A stretch of 64,000 nt of DNA from Nocardioides guangzhouensis (lineage in GTDB: Bacteria > Actinomycetota > Actinomycetes > Propionibacteriales > Nocardioidaceae), in the NCBI RefSeq assembly GCF_004519545.1, contig NZ_SDKM01000025.1, forward strand, positions 22,109-86,108, given 5' to 3'. Made by a program: the position numbers and the translations under genes. Shown piece by piece: positions 24,278-33,013 of this stretch; positions within the stretch are counted from its first letter, which is position 1, and each line of letters begins with the position of its first letter. Under the pieces are notes generated by a model, which saw only the letters and a list, made by a program, of their open reading frames with translations, was not told where the DNA came from and ran no database searches.

Positions 24278-26170
24278 GTGGAAAAGCAGGTCCGGCAGCT
24301 CGACCGCGTGATCATCCGCTTCGCCGGCGACTCCGGCGACGGCATGCAGCTCACGGGCGACCGGTTCACCCAGGAGTCGGCGGCGTTCGGCAACGACCTG
24401 GTGACGCTGCCCAACTTCCCGGCGGAGATCCGCGCCCCGCAGGGCACCCTCCCCGGCGTCTCGTCGTTCCAGGTCCACTTCGCCGACCACGACATCCTCA
24501 CCCCGGGCGACGCCCCCGACGTGCTGGTCGCGATGAACCCCGCCGCACTGCGGGCCAACCTCGGAGACCTGCCCAAGGGGGCGACGATCATCGTCGACAC
24601 CCACGACTTCACCGCCCGCAACCTGACCAAGGCCGGCTACACCGAGAACCCCCTCGAGAACGACGACCTCGCGGAGTACGCCCTGCACCCGGTCGACCTG
24701 ACCGGAATGACGGTCGAGGCGGTGAAGGCGTTCGGCCTGTCCCGCAAGGACGCCGCCCGGGCCAAGAACATGTTCGCGCTGGGCCTGCTGTCCTGGATGT
24801 ACGGCCGGCCGACCGACACCACGATCCGGTTCCTCGAGAAGCGGTTCGCAAAGGTCCCCGACATCCGCGACGCCAACGTCACCGCGTTCACCGCCGGCTG
24901 GAACTTCGGCGAGACCACCGAGGCGTTCGTGGTCAGCTACGAGGTCAAGCCGGCCCCGATGCCGCCCGGCACCTACCGCAACATCACCGGCAACCTCGCG
25001 CTCGCCTACGGCCTGATCGCCGGGGGCGTGCAGTCCGGGCTGCCGGTGTTCCTCGGCTCCTACCCGATCACCCCGGCCTCCGACATCCTCCACGAGCTGA
25101 GCAAGCACAAGGCGTTCGGCATCACCACGTTCCAGGCCGAGGACGAGATCGCCGGCATCGGCTCGGCTATCGGCGCCTCCTTCTCCGGCTCGCTCGGTGT
25201 CACCACCACCTCCGGCCCGGGCATCTCGCTCAAGAGCGAGGCGATCGGCCTGGCCGTGATGACCGAGCTGCCGCTCATCGTGGTCAACGTCCAGCGCGGC
25301 GGTCCGTCGACCGGCCTGCCCACCAAGACCGAGCAGTCGGACCTGCTGCAGGCGATGTTCGGCCGCAACGGCGAGGCCCCGGTCCCGATCGTGGCGCCGC
25401 AGTCGCCGGGCGACTGCTTCGACGCCGCCCTCGAGGCGGCGCGGATCGCGGTCACCTACCGGACCCCGGTCATGCTGCTCTCCGACGGCTACCTCGCCAA
25501 CGGCTCAGAACCGTGGCGGATCCCGGACGTCGACGCCCTGCCCGCCATCGAGCCCGGTTTCGCGACGCCGGTCGAGGGCGAGGCCTTCCAGCCCTACCGG
25601 CGCGACGAGGCCACCCTGGCCCGCCCGTGGGCGATCCCGGGCACGCCCGGCCTCGAGCACCGCATCGGCGGGCTGGAGAAGGGCGACGGGCACGGCAACA
25701 TCTCCTACGACCCGGCCAACCACGACTTCATGGTCCGCACCCGGCAGGCCAAGGTGGACCGGATCGCCGACAGCCTCCCGCCGCTCGAGGTGGACGACCC
25801 CAGCGGCTCCGCGAAGGTGCTGGTCCTCGGGTGGGGCTCGACGTACGGTCCCATCGGAGCCGGCGTACGCCGCGTGCGCCGGGCCGGCTACCACGTCGCC
25901 CAGGCGCACCTGCGCCACCTCAACCCGTTCCCCAAGGAGCTCGGCGAGGCCCTGAAGCGCTACGACCGGGTGCTGGTGCCCGAGATGAACCTCGGCCAGC
26001 TCTCGATGCTGCTGCGCGCGAAGTACCTCGTCGACGTCGTCGGCTACAACCACGTCCGCGGGCTGCCGCTGAAGGCCGCCGAGCTCGCCGACGCGATCGG
26101 TGAGCTGGTCTCAGCCGCCGAGGGCGTGGACGTCGATCTCTCATCCCCGGCACAGGAGGCGCTGCAGTGA
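24278..26170 (+). CDS. korA: 2-oxoglutarate:ferredoxin oxidoreductase, alpha (gamma-alpha fusion) subunit
   Basis: 630-residue subunit. The N-terminal 180 residues (IIRFAGDSGDGMQLTGDRFT, LPNFPAEIRAPQGT) are the gamma domain; residues about 215 onward are the pyrimidine-binding alpha domain (GSYPITPASDILHEL, FQAEDEIAGIGSAIGAS, VNVQRGGPSTGLPTKTEQSD). This two-subunit form converts 2-oxoglutarate and CoA to succinyl-CoA with reduced ferredoxin, common in actinobacteria beside or instead of the dehydrogenase complex. The GTG start at 24278 is chosen because coding resemblance starts there and AAGGAAG lies upstream. It overlaps korB by four bases. Confidence 0.95.
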   Translation: MEKQVRQLDRVIIRFAGDSGDGMQLTGDRFTQESAAFGNDLVTLPNFPAEIRAPQGTLPGVSSFQVHFADHDILTPGDAPDVLVAMNPAALRANLGDLPKGATIIVDTHDFTARNLTKAGYTENPLENDDLAEYALHPVDLTGMTVEAVKAFGLSRKDAARAKNMFALGLLSWMYGRPTDTTIRFLEKRFAKVPDIRDANVTAFTAGWNFGETTEAFVVSYEVKPAPMPPGTYRNITGNLALAYGLIAGGVQSGLPVFLGSYPITPASDILHELSKHKAFGITTFQAEDEIAGIGSAIGASFSGSLGVTTTSGPGISLKSEAIGLAVMTELPLIVVNVQRGGPSTGLPTKTEQSDLLQAMFGRNGEAPVPIVAPQSPGDCFDAALEAARIAVTYRTPVMLLSDGYLANGSEPWRIPDVDALPAIEPGFATPVEGEAFQPYRRDEATLARPWAIPGTPGLEHRIGGLEKGDGHGNISYDPANHDFMVRTRQAKVDRIADSLPPLEVDDPSGSAKVLVLGWGSTYGPIGAGVRRVRRAGYHVAQAHLRHLNPFPKELGEALKRYDRVLVPEMNLGQLSMLLRAKYLVDVVGYNHVRGLPLKAAELADAIGELVSAAEGVDVDLSSPAQEALQ

Positions 26171-27249
26171 CCATCGAGCTGCCCTTCCCCGGCCTGCGGG
26201 GCGTTCCCACCGCCGACGAGCCGCAGACCGCCAAGGAGTTCACCTCGGACCAGGAGGTCCGCTGGTGCCCCGGCTGCGGCGACTACGCCGTGCTCAAGGC
26301 CGTGCAGGGGTTCCTGCCCCAGCTCGGCATCCGCCGCGAGAACGTCGTGTTCGTCTCCGGCATCGGCTGCTCGTCGCGGTTCCCCTACTACCTCGACACC
26401 TACGGCATGCACTCGATCCACGGGCGGGCCCCGTCGATCGCCACCGGACTGGCCACCTCGCGCGAGGACCTGTCGGTGTTCGTGGTGACCGGTGACGGCG
26501 ACGCGCTGTCGATCGGCGGCAACCACCTGATCCACGCGCTGCGACGCAACGTCAACATGACGATCCTGCTGTTCAACAACCGGATCTACGGCCTGACCAA
26601 GGGCCAGTACTCCCCCACGTCCGAGACCGGCAAGGTCACCAAGTCCACGCCGATGGGCTCGCTCGACCACCCGTTCAACCCGGTGTCCCTGGCGCTCGGG
26701 GCGGAGGGCTCGTTCGTCGCGCGCACCATCGACTCCGACCGCAAGCACCTCACCGCGGTGCTGTCCGCGGCCGCCGCGCACCGCGGCACGTCGTTCGTCG
26801 AGATCTACCAGAACTGCCCGATCTTCAACGACGGTGCGTTCGACGCGATCAAGAACCCCGACACCAAGGCCGATGCGATCATCCCGCTCGAGCACGGTCA
26901 GCCGGTCCGGTTCGGAGCCCCCGACGAGGACGGCCTCGGCACCAAGGGCCTGGTCCGCGGCGACAACGGCGGCGTCCGGGTGGTCGAGGTGGCCGAGGTC
27001 GGGGTCGAGGCGCTGCTGGTGCACGACGCCCACGACGAGGACCCGAGCACGGCGTTCGCGATCTCGCGGCTCACGGACGCGGGCTACCTCAACCAGTCCC
27101 CGATCGGCATCTTCCGCGAGGTCGAGCGGCCGACGTACGACGACCAGGCGCGGGCCCAGATCGCCTCCGCCGCCTCGGCCGCCCCCGGCACTGCCCAGGA
27201 TCGTCTCGCCGGCCTGATCGGCGGCGGCGACACTTGGACGGTCGTCTGA
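26167..27249 (+). CDS. korB: 2-oxoglutarate:ferredoxin oxidoreductase, beta subunit
   Basis: 360-residue thiamine diphosphate-binding subunit. WCPGCGDYAVLKAV carries the first cluster cysteines, GIGCSSRFPYY the next, and GDGDALSIGGNH through NNRIYGLTKGQYSPTS is the ThDP/Mg motif. It pairs with KorA in the cytosol to make or oxidise reduced ferredoxin. The start GTG overlaps the korA stop. No dedicated ferredoxin gene is adjacent. Confidence 0.95.
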   Translation: MTIELPFPGLRGVPTADEPQTAKEFTSDQEVRWCPGCGDYAVLKAVQGFLPQLGIRRENVVFVSGIGCSSRFPYYLDTYGMHSIHGRAPSIATGLATSREDLSVFVVTGDGDALSIGGNHLIHALRRNVNMTILLFNNRIYGLTKGQYSPTSETGKVTKSTPMGSLDHPFNPVSLALGAEGSFVARTIDSDRKHLTAVLSAAAAHRGTSFVEIYQNCPIFNDGAFDAIKNPDTKADAIIPLEHGQPVRFGAPDEDGLGTKGLVRGDNGGVRVVEVAEVGVEALLVHDAHDEDPSTAFAISRLTDAGYLNQSPIGIFREVERPTYDDQARAQIASAASAAPGTAQDRLAGLIGGGDTWTVV

Positions 27250-27253
27250 GCGG

Positions 27254-28024
27254 TCAGCGACCGACCACCGCGCGAGCCGGTAACCGTGAGCGGGTCGTGT
27301 AGTACTGGACGCCGTACCCGCGCACGAAGCGCGGCAACGTGTCCTTGACGGTGGACCGCCAGATGAACCGACCGGTGCGCGGAACGGTGATCCGGGCGGA
27401 GTAGCTTCCGTTGCGGGTGGTCCGCACGGTCGCGTAGGTGTGCCACCCGCAACGGGCAGCGGCGCAGTTCTTCTTCTGGATGGTCACCGGCTTGCGTCCC
27501 CAGCCCGGATCGACGTTCCCGCGGTAGAACGTCCCGCGCCGCGTGAGGACCGCCTTGCCGTGGGGGTTGCGCGACCCCTTGAGCGTCGGCGAGTTCCCGG
27601 TCCGGGAGCCGGCGTAGCCCTGCGACGTGCCGCCGCTGTAGACGATCCGGTAGACCGCACGACCGACCGAGGGCGTCACGAGCGTCGTCAGGGCGCCGGT
27701 GGCCTGCTTGGTGGTGACGGTGCGCCAGGCGGTGGTGCCGGCCAGCCGACGCTGCAGGGCGATGGTGTCACCCGTCTCGTCGACCGGGGAGCAGCCGTAG
27801 GGGAGGGGGTCGGCGGCGTCGCACTGGACGGTGACCGTGGCCTCGAACCTGATCCTCTGGCCGAAGCGCCAGATGCCGTTCCCGTCCGGCGCGCCGTAGT
27901 ACTGGCCGTCCACGCTGCTGGCGAGGGCCGTGCCTGCCACGGCCGAGGTGGAGGTCAGGGCCACCGGGAACGCCCCGACGAGCGCGGTTCCGAGGACACC
28001 GACCAGGAGACGTTGACGTCGCAT
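27254..28024 (-). CDS. Secreted protein of unknown function, tandem paralogue A
   Basis: 256 residues. A signal peptide (MRRQRLLVGVLGTALVGAFP, cleavage near AVA-GTA, residue 31) is followed by a mature part with two cysteine pairs (QCDAADPLPYGC and NCAAARC) and basic, aromatic beta-rich sequence (GWGRKPVTIQKKN, NGSYSARITVP). I do not recognise a family; the pattern resembles actinobacterial secreted beta-sandwich proteins. It shares about two thirds of its residues with the next gene. GGAGG precedes the ATG at 28024. It sits four bases after korB, convergently. Confidence 0.75.
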   Translation of the reverse strand: MRRQRLLVGVLGTALVGAFPVALTSTSAVAGTALASSVDGQYYGAPDGNGIWRFGQRIRFEATVTVQCDAADPLPYGCSPVDETGDTIALQRRLAGTTAWRTVTTKQATGALTTLVTPSVGRAVYRIVYSGGTSQGYAGSRTGNSPTLKGSRNPHGKAVLTRRGTFYRGNVDPGWGRKPVTIQKKNCAAARCGWHTYATVRTTRNGSYSARITVPRTGRFIWRSTVKDTLPRFVRGYGVQYYTTRSRLPARAVVGR

Positions 28025-28041
28025 GGCATCCTCCGCGGTTT

Positions 28042-28057
28042 CTCGGAGTATGGCAGC
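28042..28057 (-). promoter_or_regulatory. Shared upstream element, copy 1
   Basis: The 16-bp sequence CTCGGAGTATGGCAGC is identical to 28935-28950 and precedes the start codon of paralogue A. Read on the minus strand it contains CATACT, a possible -10. Its conservation in both copies suggests promoter or operator function. Confidence 0.5.
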
Positions 28058-28148
28058 AGCCGCGCCGGCCCCACCATGGCCCACATGACCCTGATGTCGG
28101 GTGGTCCAGCAGTCGGATCGTGAGCCCGCGCGATCGCCGAGTCGCCGG

Positions 28149-28904
28149 TCAGCTCGCGACCGCGCGACCGTAGACCGTGCGGGTCGTCCACAGATTTCCG
28201 TAGCCCCTGACGAAGCGCGGCGAGGCGGCGGCAACCGTCGAGCGCCAGAACCACTTGCCGCGGCGCGGGGCGCCCACACGCACGCTGTACGAGCCGTTAC
28301 GGGACGTGCGGACCGACTTGTACTTTCGCCATGCGCAGGAAGCACAGCTCTTCTTCTGGATGGTCACGACCTTGCGACCCCAGCCGGGGTTGACGTCTCC
28401 GCGGTAGTAGAGGCGGCCGTGCGACGTGACGACCCTTCCCCCGGGATTGCGGGAACCCTTGAGCCTCGGCGAGGTTCCAGACTCGGAGCCGGCGTATGCC
28501 CGCGACGTGCCACCGCTGTAGACGATCCGATAGATGGCATTGCCCACCGACGTCGTTGTGATCGTCGCTGTGACTCCACTGGCCTGCTTGGTGTTGACGG
28601 TCCTCCACGCGGTCGAGCCGGCCATCTGGCGCTGCAGCGAGATGGTGTCGCCCGTCTCGTCGACCGGAGGACAGTCATAGGGGTAGCTGTCGGAGGCGTC
28701 GCACTGGACGGTGACCGTGGCCTCGAACCTGATCTTCTGGCCGTACCGCCAGATGTCATTGCCGTCCGGCGCGCCGTAGTACTTGCCGTCGACGTTGCTG
28801 GCCAGGGCAGCGCCGGCGTCGGCCGACGACGAGGTCAGTGCGACCGGGAGCGCGCCGAGGAGCGCGGACCCGAGAACACCGACCAGGACTCGCTGAAGTC
28901 GCAT
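28149..28904 (-). CDS. Secreted protein of unknown function, tandem paralogue B
   Basis: 251 residues, closely similar to the gene downstream: the same signal peptide, the same EATVTVQCD and PVDETGDTI segments, GSRNPxGxxV and RTxRNGSYS. The second cysteine pair is CASC instead of CAAARC. The two genes arose by tandem duplication that included the promoter: CTCGGAGTATGGCAGC lies 18 bp upstream of one start (28042-28057) and 31 bp upstream of the other (28935-28950). They may differ in timing or ligand; nothing shows which. Confidence 0.75.
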   Translation of the reverse strand: MRLQRVLVGVLGSALLGALPVALTSSSADAGAALASNVDGKYYGAPDGNDIWRYGQKIRFEATVTVQCDASDSYPYDCPPVDETGDTISLQRQMAGSTAWRTVNTKQASGVTATITTTSVGNAIYRIVYSGGTSRAYAGSESGTSPRLKGSRNPGGRVVTSHGRLYYRGDVNPGWGRKVVTIQKKSCASCAWRKYKSVRTSRNGSYSVRVGAPRRGKWFWRSTVAAASPRFVRGYGNLWTTRTVYGRAVAS

Positions 28905-28934
28905 GGTGGTTCCCCCGTGTGACGTTGATGGAGC

Positions 28935-28950
28935 CTCGGAGTATGGCAGC
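28935..28950 (-). promoter_or_regulatory. Shared upstream element, copy 2
   Basis: Identical 16-bp element upstream of paralogue B. The flanking bases differ between the copies, so the element is better conserved than its surroundings. Confidence 0.5.
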
Positions 28951-29022
28951 GACCTGTTGCCCGGACTGGGCAACGGCGAAACCTCGTGTCGAGGGGCCTT
29001 CCCGGCCACCTAGACTGCGCTC

Positions 29023-29931
29023 GTGTCCGAGTCGCGCCGTGGGTTCCTGCTCGGGGTCGCGGCGTACGGCATGTGGGGCGCGTTCCCGCTCTACTGGCCG
29101 CTGCTCGAACCGGCCGGTGCGGTCGAGATCCTCGCCCACCGGATCCTCTGGTCGATGATCACCATGGGCCTGCTGGTCCTCGTGCTCGGCCGGTGGGGCC
29201 ACTTCACCGCCCTGTTCGGTGTACGGCGCACCCGGCGGCTGCTGACGGTGGCCGCCCTCGTCATCGCCGTCAACTGGGCGACGTTCATCTACGGCGTCAA
29301 CACCAACCACGTCGTCGAGGTGTCACTCGGCTATTTCATCAACCCGCTGGTCACCGTGCTCATGGGTGTGCTGGTCCTGCACGAGACCCTCCGTCCGGCA
29401 CAGTGGATGGCGCTCGGCATCGCGACCGTCGCGGTGGTCGTGCTCACGGTCGACTACGGGCGGCCCCCGTGGATCGCGCTGGTCCTCGCCTGCTCGTTCG
29501 GCACCTACGGGCTGGCCAAGAAGCAGGCCGGCGCCGGTGCGGTCGAGAGCCTGGCCTTCGAGACCGTGCTGCTCGCGCCGCTCGCCGCGGCGTACCTCGT
29601 GTGGCTCGCGGCCCGCGGCGAGGGCGGCTACACCACCCACGGGGTCGGCCACATGCTGCTGCTGGCCAGCACCGGCATCGTCACCGCGCTGCCGCTGATC
29701 TGCTTCGGCGCGGCCGCGATCCGGCTCAACCTGGTCACGCTCGGGCTGCTGCAGTACCTCGCGCCGGTGCTGCAGTTCATCACCGGGCTGGTGATCTTCG
29801 ACGAGCAGATGCCGGCCACCCGCTGGATCGGGTTCGGGCTGGTGTGGATAGCGCTGATCATCTTCACCTTCGAGGCGATCCACTACCGCCGTCGGCAGCT
29901 GCGGCTCGCCGTCGAGGCCAGCGCGATCTGA
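29023..29931 (+). CDS. rarD: RarD-type EamA transporter
   Basis: 302-residue membrane protein with ten helices in two EamA repeats. The start (RGFLLGVAAYGMWGAFPLYW) and EILAHRILWS, NWATFIYGVNTNHVVEVSLG and GLLQYLAPVLQFI are signature segments of RarD, a drug/metabolite-superfamily transporter of unknown substrate. It starts at the GTG at 29023. It is flanked by unrelated genes and appears monocistronic. Confidence 0.92.
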   Translation: MSESRRGFLLGVAAYGMWGAFPLYWPLLEPAGAVEILAHRILWSMITMGLLVLVLGRWGHFTALFGVRRTRRLLTVAALVIAVNWATFIYGVNTNHVVEVSLGYFINPLVTVLMGVLVLHETLRPAQWMALGIATVAVVVLTVDYGRPPWIALVLACSFGTYGLAKKQAGAGAVESLAFETVLLAPLAAAYLVWLAARGEGGYTTHGVGHMLLLASTGIVTALPLICFGAAAIRLNLVTLGLLQYLAPVLQFITGLVIFDEQMPATRWIGFGLVWIALIIFTFEAIHYRRRQLRLAVEASAI

Positions 29932-30271
29932 GCGAGGGACCGGGGGCAGAGCCAGAAGAAACCCCGGGACAGCCAGAACCAATGACGTCCCAGCCCCTCA
30001 CTCGGTCGTCGCAGATCGGCCTGAGCGCGCACTGACGTGACCGGGCAAGACGCTGGCTCAGGGTGTCAGGGCACCGTCGGGACCATCCGGCTCCGCCAGG
30101 TCCTGCGCGAGCAACGCGGCGCGCGTCGGGGCCCCGTGATGCGCGGGCCCGCCGGTCGGCGTGGACGGGCTTGAAAAGAATCCGGGTCGAGGTGTCGTAT
30201 CGGGACGAGTGCCTTCGTGGAGAAGGTGAGGGCGGCCGTCCGGGCTGCCCCTACACACAGAGGAGCTGGAG
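29932..30271. other. 340-bp gap after rarD
   Basis: It holds an inverted repeat near 29,940-29,970 (GGGAC...GTCCC and CCGGGG...CCCCGG) that could end the rarD transcript. The rest carries the promoter of the YCII gene. No gene is supported on either strand. Confidence 0.4.
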
Positions 30272-30640
30272 ATGGCGCTGTACCTGATCGCATTCAACGA
30301 CGAGTGGACGCCGGAACTCACCTTGGAGGAGCTGCGTGAGCGGGGCACGGCAGCCAGGGCCGTGATCGCGGAGGCTAGGGCCGCCGGCGTCTTCGTCTTC
30401 AGCGACGGCGGCCTGGACGCCTCCACCGTCGTGTGCAACGTCGTACCGAGCGACGGCTCACCGGTCTTCACCGACGGGCCGTTCGTCGAGTCCAAGGAGC
30501 ACCTAGGCGGCTTCGCGGTCGTCGACGTGGCCGACGACGAGGAGGCGCGGTACTGGGCAGGCCGGATCGCGGTCGCGGTGGGCTGGCCGCAGGAGGTGCA
30601 CCGCTTCCCGCACCGCCTGGCGATGAGCACCGACACGTAG
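30272..30640 (+). CDS. YCII-domain protein
   Basis: 122-residue single-domain protein of the YCII/DGPF family: MALYLIAFNDEW, then VFVFSDGGLDAS, DGPFVESKEHLGGFAVVDVA and a final helical part with EVHRFP. The family has a ferredoxin-like fold and often occurs with ECF sigma factors; its enzymatic role is mostly undefined. No sigma gene is adjacent here. GGAGCTGGAG precedes the ATG. It stands alone between rarD and the phosphatase. Confidence 0.9.
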   Translation: MALYLIAFNDEWTPELTLEELRERGTAARAVIAEARAAGVFVFSDGGLDASTVVCNVVPSDGSPVFTDGPFVESKEHLGGFAVVDVADDEEARYWAGRIAVAVGWPQEVHRFPHRLAMSTDT

Positions 30641-30722
30641 CCCGACGGGACGGGGCGTGCCGTTCACTCACTCGCCATGTTCGGCACACCACGTGCTCAC
30701 CGGGCATCCCTAGGTTCCGATC

Positions 30723-32828
30723 ATGACCATCACCCCGCCATCCCCTGACCGTCAGCGTCGACTCCTCCCGCTGGCCGGGCCGCACGGGTCCCGCAGCTGG
30801 GCAACCTGCTTCTACCGGTGCGGCAATGCCTGCGACCACCCGGAGCCCAACACCTCGGGCAACGAGCACGTTTCCGAGGTCATCGAGAACGCCATCCGTC
30901 GCCGGGCCTTCCTCGGCGGCAGTGCCGCCGCGGCCGGTGCCTCCGCCCTGGTCGTCAGCGGTCTCGTCTCCCCCGCCGCCGCCCTGGGCCGCGGGCAGGA
31001 CCGCCCCGCAGGCGGCCACGGTCGCAGCGGCCGCACCGCCGCCACCGACGGCTGGACCCCGGTCGAGCCGAACGTCCGCGACACCGTCTCGGTGCCGTCG
31101 GGCTACCGGACCTCGCTGGTCGCCGCCTGGGGCGACGCGGTGGTCGCCGGCGCGCCCGCCTTCGACCCCTACGCCCAGACCCCGGAGGGCGCCGCGCAGC
31201 AGTTCGGCTACAACAACGACTACATCGGTGTGCTCCCGCTGGACCGTCAGCACGCGCTGCTGGTGTGCAACCACGAGTACACCAACGAAGAGCTGATGTT
31301 CCCGCCGGACACCTACGACTCGGCGACCACCAAGAAGATCGCGATGGCCTCACACGGCATGTCGGTGCTGAAGATCCAGCGCCAGGGCCGCTCCGGCTCC
31401 TGGAAGCGCACCAGCCCGCGCGCCTCGTCGTACAACCGCCGGATCACCGCCTCCACGCCGTTCGAGCTCGACGGCCCGGCCGCCGGCGACGCCCGGCTGC
31501 GGACCACCGCCGACCCGTCCGGCCGCACCGTCCTCGGCACCCTCAACAACTGCGCCGGCGGCACCACGCCGTGGGGCACGGTGCTGTCCGGGGAGGAGAA
31601 CTTCAACCAGTACTTCGACAAGTCCGGCGCCCTCGACAGCCGCTACACCACGTCGTACGCCCGCTACGGGATCACCGGCACCGGTTCCCGCGGCTGGAGC
31701 GAGGTCGACCCGCGCTTCGACCTGACCACCGAGCCGCACGAACCGTTCCGGTTCGGCTGGGTCGTCGAGATCGACCCGCACGACCCGAGGAGCACGCCGC
31801 GCAAGCACACGATGCTCGGCCGGTTCAAGCACGAGGGCGCCAACATCCACATCGCCGACAGCGGGCACGCCGTCGCGTACATGGGCGACGACGAGCGCGG
31901 CGACTACCTCTACAAGTTCGTCTCCGCAGACCGCTTCGACGCCCGCGACACCCAGGCCGCGCGGCGGCGGAACCTGCAGCTGCTCACCCGCGGGACGCTG
32001 TACGTCGCGAAGCTCACCGGAGACGGCGGCACCGTGGACCCGGCCACCAACCGGTTCGTGCCGACCGACGGCGAGTGGGACGGCACCGGCGCGTGGATCC
32101 CACTGACCAGCGACACCACGTCGTACGTCGCGGGGATGAGCGTGGCGGACGTCCTCATCGACACCCGCCTGGCCGCGGACAAGGTCTCCCCTACCCGCAT
32201 GGACCGGCCCGAGGACGTCGAGCCCAACCCGGTCAACGGCCGGATCTACGCGGCGCTGACCAACAACTCCAACCGCGGCACCAGCTACCCCGTCGACGAG
32301 CCGAACCCGCTCGGCTCCAGCAACACCCGGCCCGCGCTCGGCGCCGCCCTGACCCGGCAGTCCGGCAACCGCAACGGCTACGTGCTGGAGCTCGCCGAGA
32401 ACGGCAACGACCACGCCGGCGCGGCGTTCACCTGGAAGCTGCTGCTCGTGTGCGGCGACCCGGAGTCGCCCGAGACCTACTTCGCGGGCTTCCCGAAGGA
32501 CAGGGTCAGCCCGATCAGCTGCCCGGACAACGTGACGTTCGACTCGGTCGGCAACCTGTGGGTGGCCACCGACGGCAACGTGCTCGGTTCGCACGACGGC
32601 CTGTTCCGGGTCCCGGTCGCCGGCCCGAGCCGCGGACAGGTCCAGCAGTTCCTCACCGTGCCCGTCGGCGCGGAGTGCTGCGGCCCGCTGCTCGGCCCGG
32701 ACGACGGCTCGGTGTGGGCGGCGATCCAGCACCCGGGCGAGGGCGGCACGTACGCCGCGCCGACCAGCACCTGGCCGCACACCCACGCGTTCCCGCGTCC
32801 CGGCGTGGTGGTGACCCACCGCGCCTGA
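30723..32828 (+). CDS. PhoX-type alkaline phosphatase-like protein, Tat-exported
   Basis: 701-residue DUF839/PhoX-family protein. The twin-arginine signal is internal (IRRRAFLGGS around residue 58-66, then an alanine-rich hydrophobic stretch), preceded by a conserved cysteine-containing N-terminus (ATCFYRCGNACDHP). VCNHEYTNEE, NNCAGGTTPWGTVLSGEENF, GWVVEIDP, GDDERGDYLYKF and NPLGSSN-like motifs match PhoX proteins, which bind calcium and iron and release phosphate from esters outside the cell. The first ATG is chosen because the cysteine block is typical. A tandem repeat follows the stop. Confidence 0.88.
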   Translation: MTITPPSPDRQRRLLPLAGPHGSRSWATCFYRCGNACDHPEPNTSGNEHVSEVIENAIRRRAFLGGSAAAAGASALVVSGLVSPAAALGRGQDRPAGGHGRSGRTAATDGWTPVEPNVRDTVSVPSGYRTSLVAAWGDAVVAGAPAFDPYAQTPEGAAQQFGYNNDYIGVLPLDRQHALLVCNHEYTNEELMFPPDTYDSATTKKIAMASHGMSVLKIQRQGRSGSWKRTSPRASSYNRRITASTPFELDGPAAGDARLRTTADPSGRTVLGTLNNCAGGTTPWGTVLSGEENFNQYFDKSGALDSRYTTSYARYGITGTGSRGWSEVDPRFDLTTEPHEPFRFGWVVEIDPHDPRSTPRKHTMLGRFKHEGANIHIADSGHAVAYMGDDERGDYLYKFVSADRFDARDTQAARRRNLQLLTRGTLYVAKLTGDGGTVDPATNRFVPTDGEWDGTGAWIPLTSDTTSYVAGMSVADVLIDTRLAADKVSPTRMDRPEDVEPNPVNGRIYAALTNNSNRGTSYPVDEPNPLGSSNTRPALGAALTRQSGNRNGYVLELAENGNDHAGAAFTWKLLLVCGDPESPETYFAGFPKDRVSPISCPDNVTFDSVGNLWVATDGNVLGSHDGLFRVPVAGPSRGQVQQFLTVPVGAECCGPLLGPDDGSVWAAIQHPGEGGTYAAPTSTWPHTHAFPRPGVVVTHRA

Positions 32829-32893
32829 CCGGGAGCCCGGCCTCACGGCCCGTCACGGATCGCTCGGGATCCGCGGCGGGCCGTTGCCGTGCC

Positions 32894-33013
32894 GGGACGT
32901 CGTACGGCGTGGTCGCCGGGGCGCCGGGGCGACCCGAACGCATGACGCTCGGCGGGACGTCATACGACGTGGTCGTCGGAGTCGTCGGAGCGACCGGGAC
33001 GGATGACGTCAGG
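32894..33013. repeat. Imperfect 60-bp tandem repeat, two copies
   Basis: Copies at 32894-32953 and 32954-33013 share GGGACGTCRTACGRCGTGG and most of the following 40 bases. The second copy ends at the stop of the polyprenyl synthase gene. It lies between two convergent genes and may function in termination. Confidence 0.7.
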
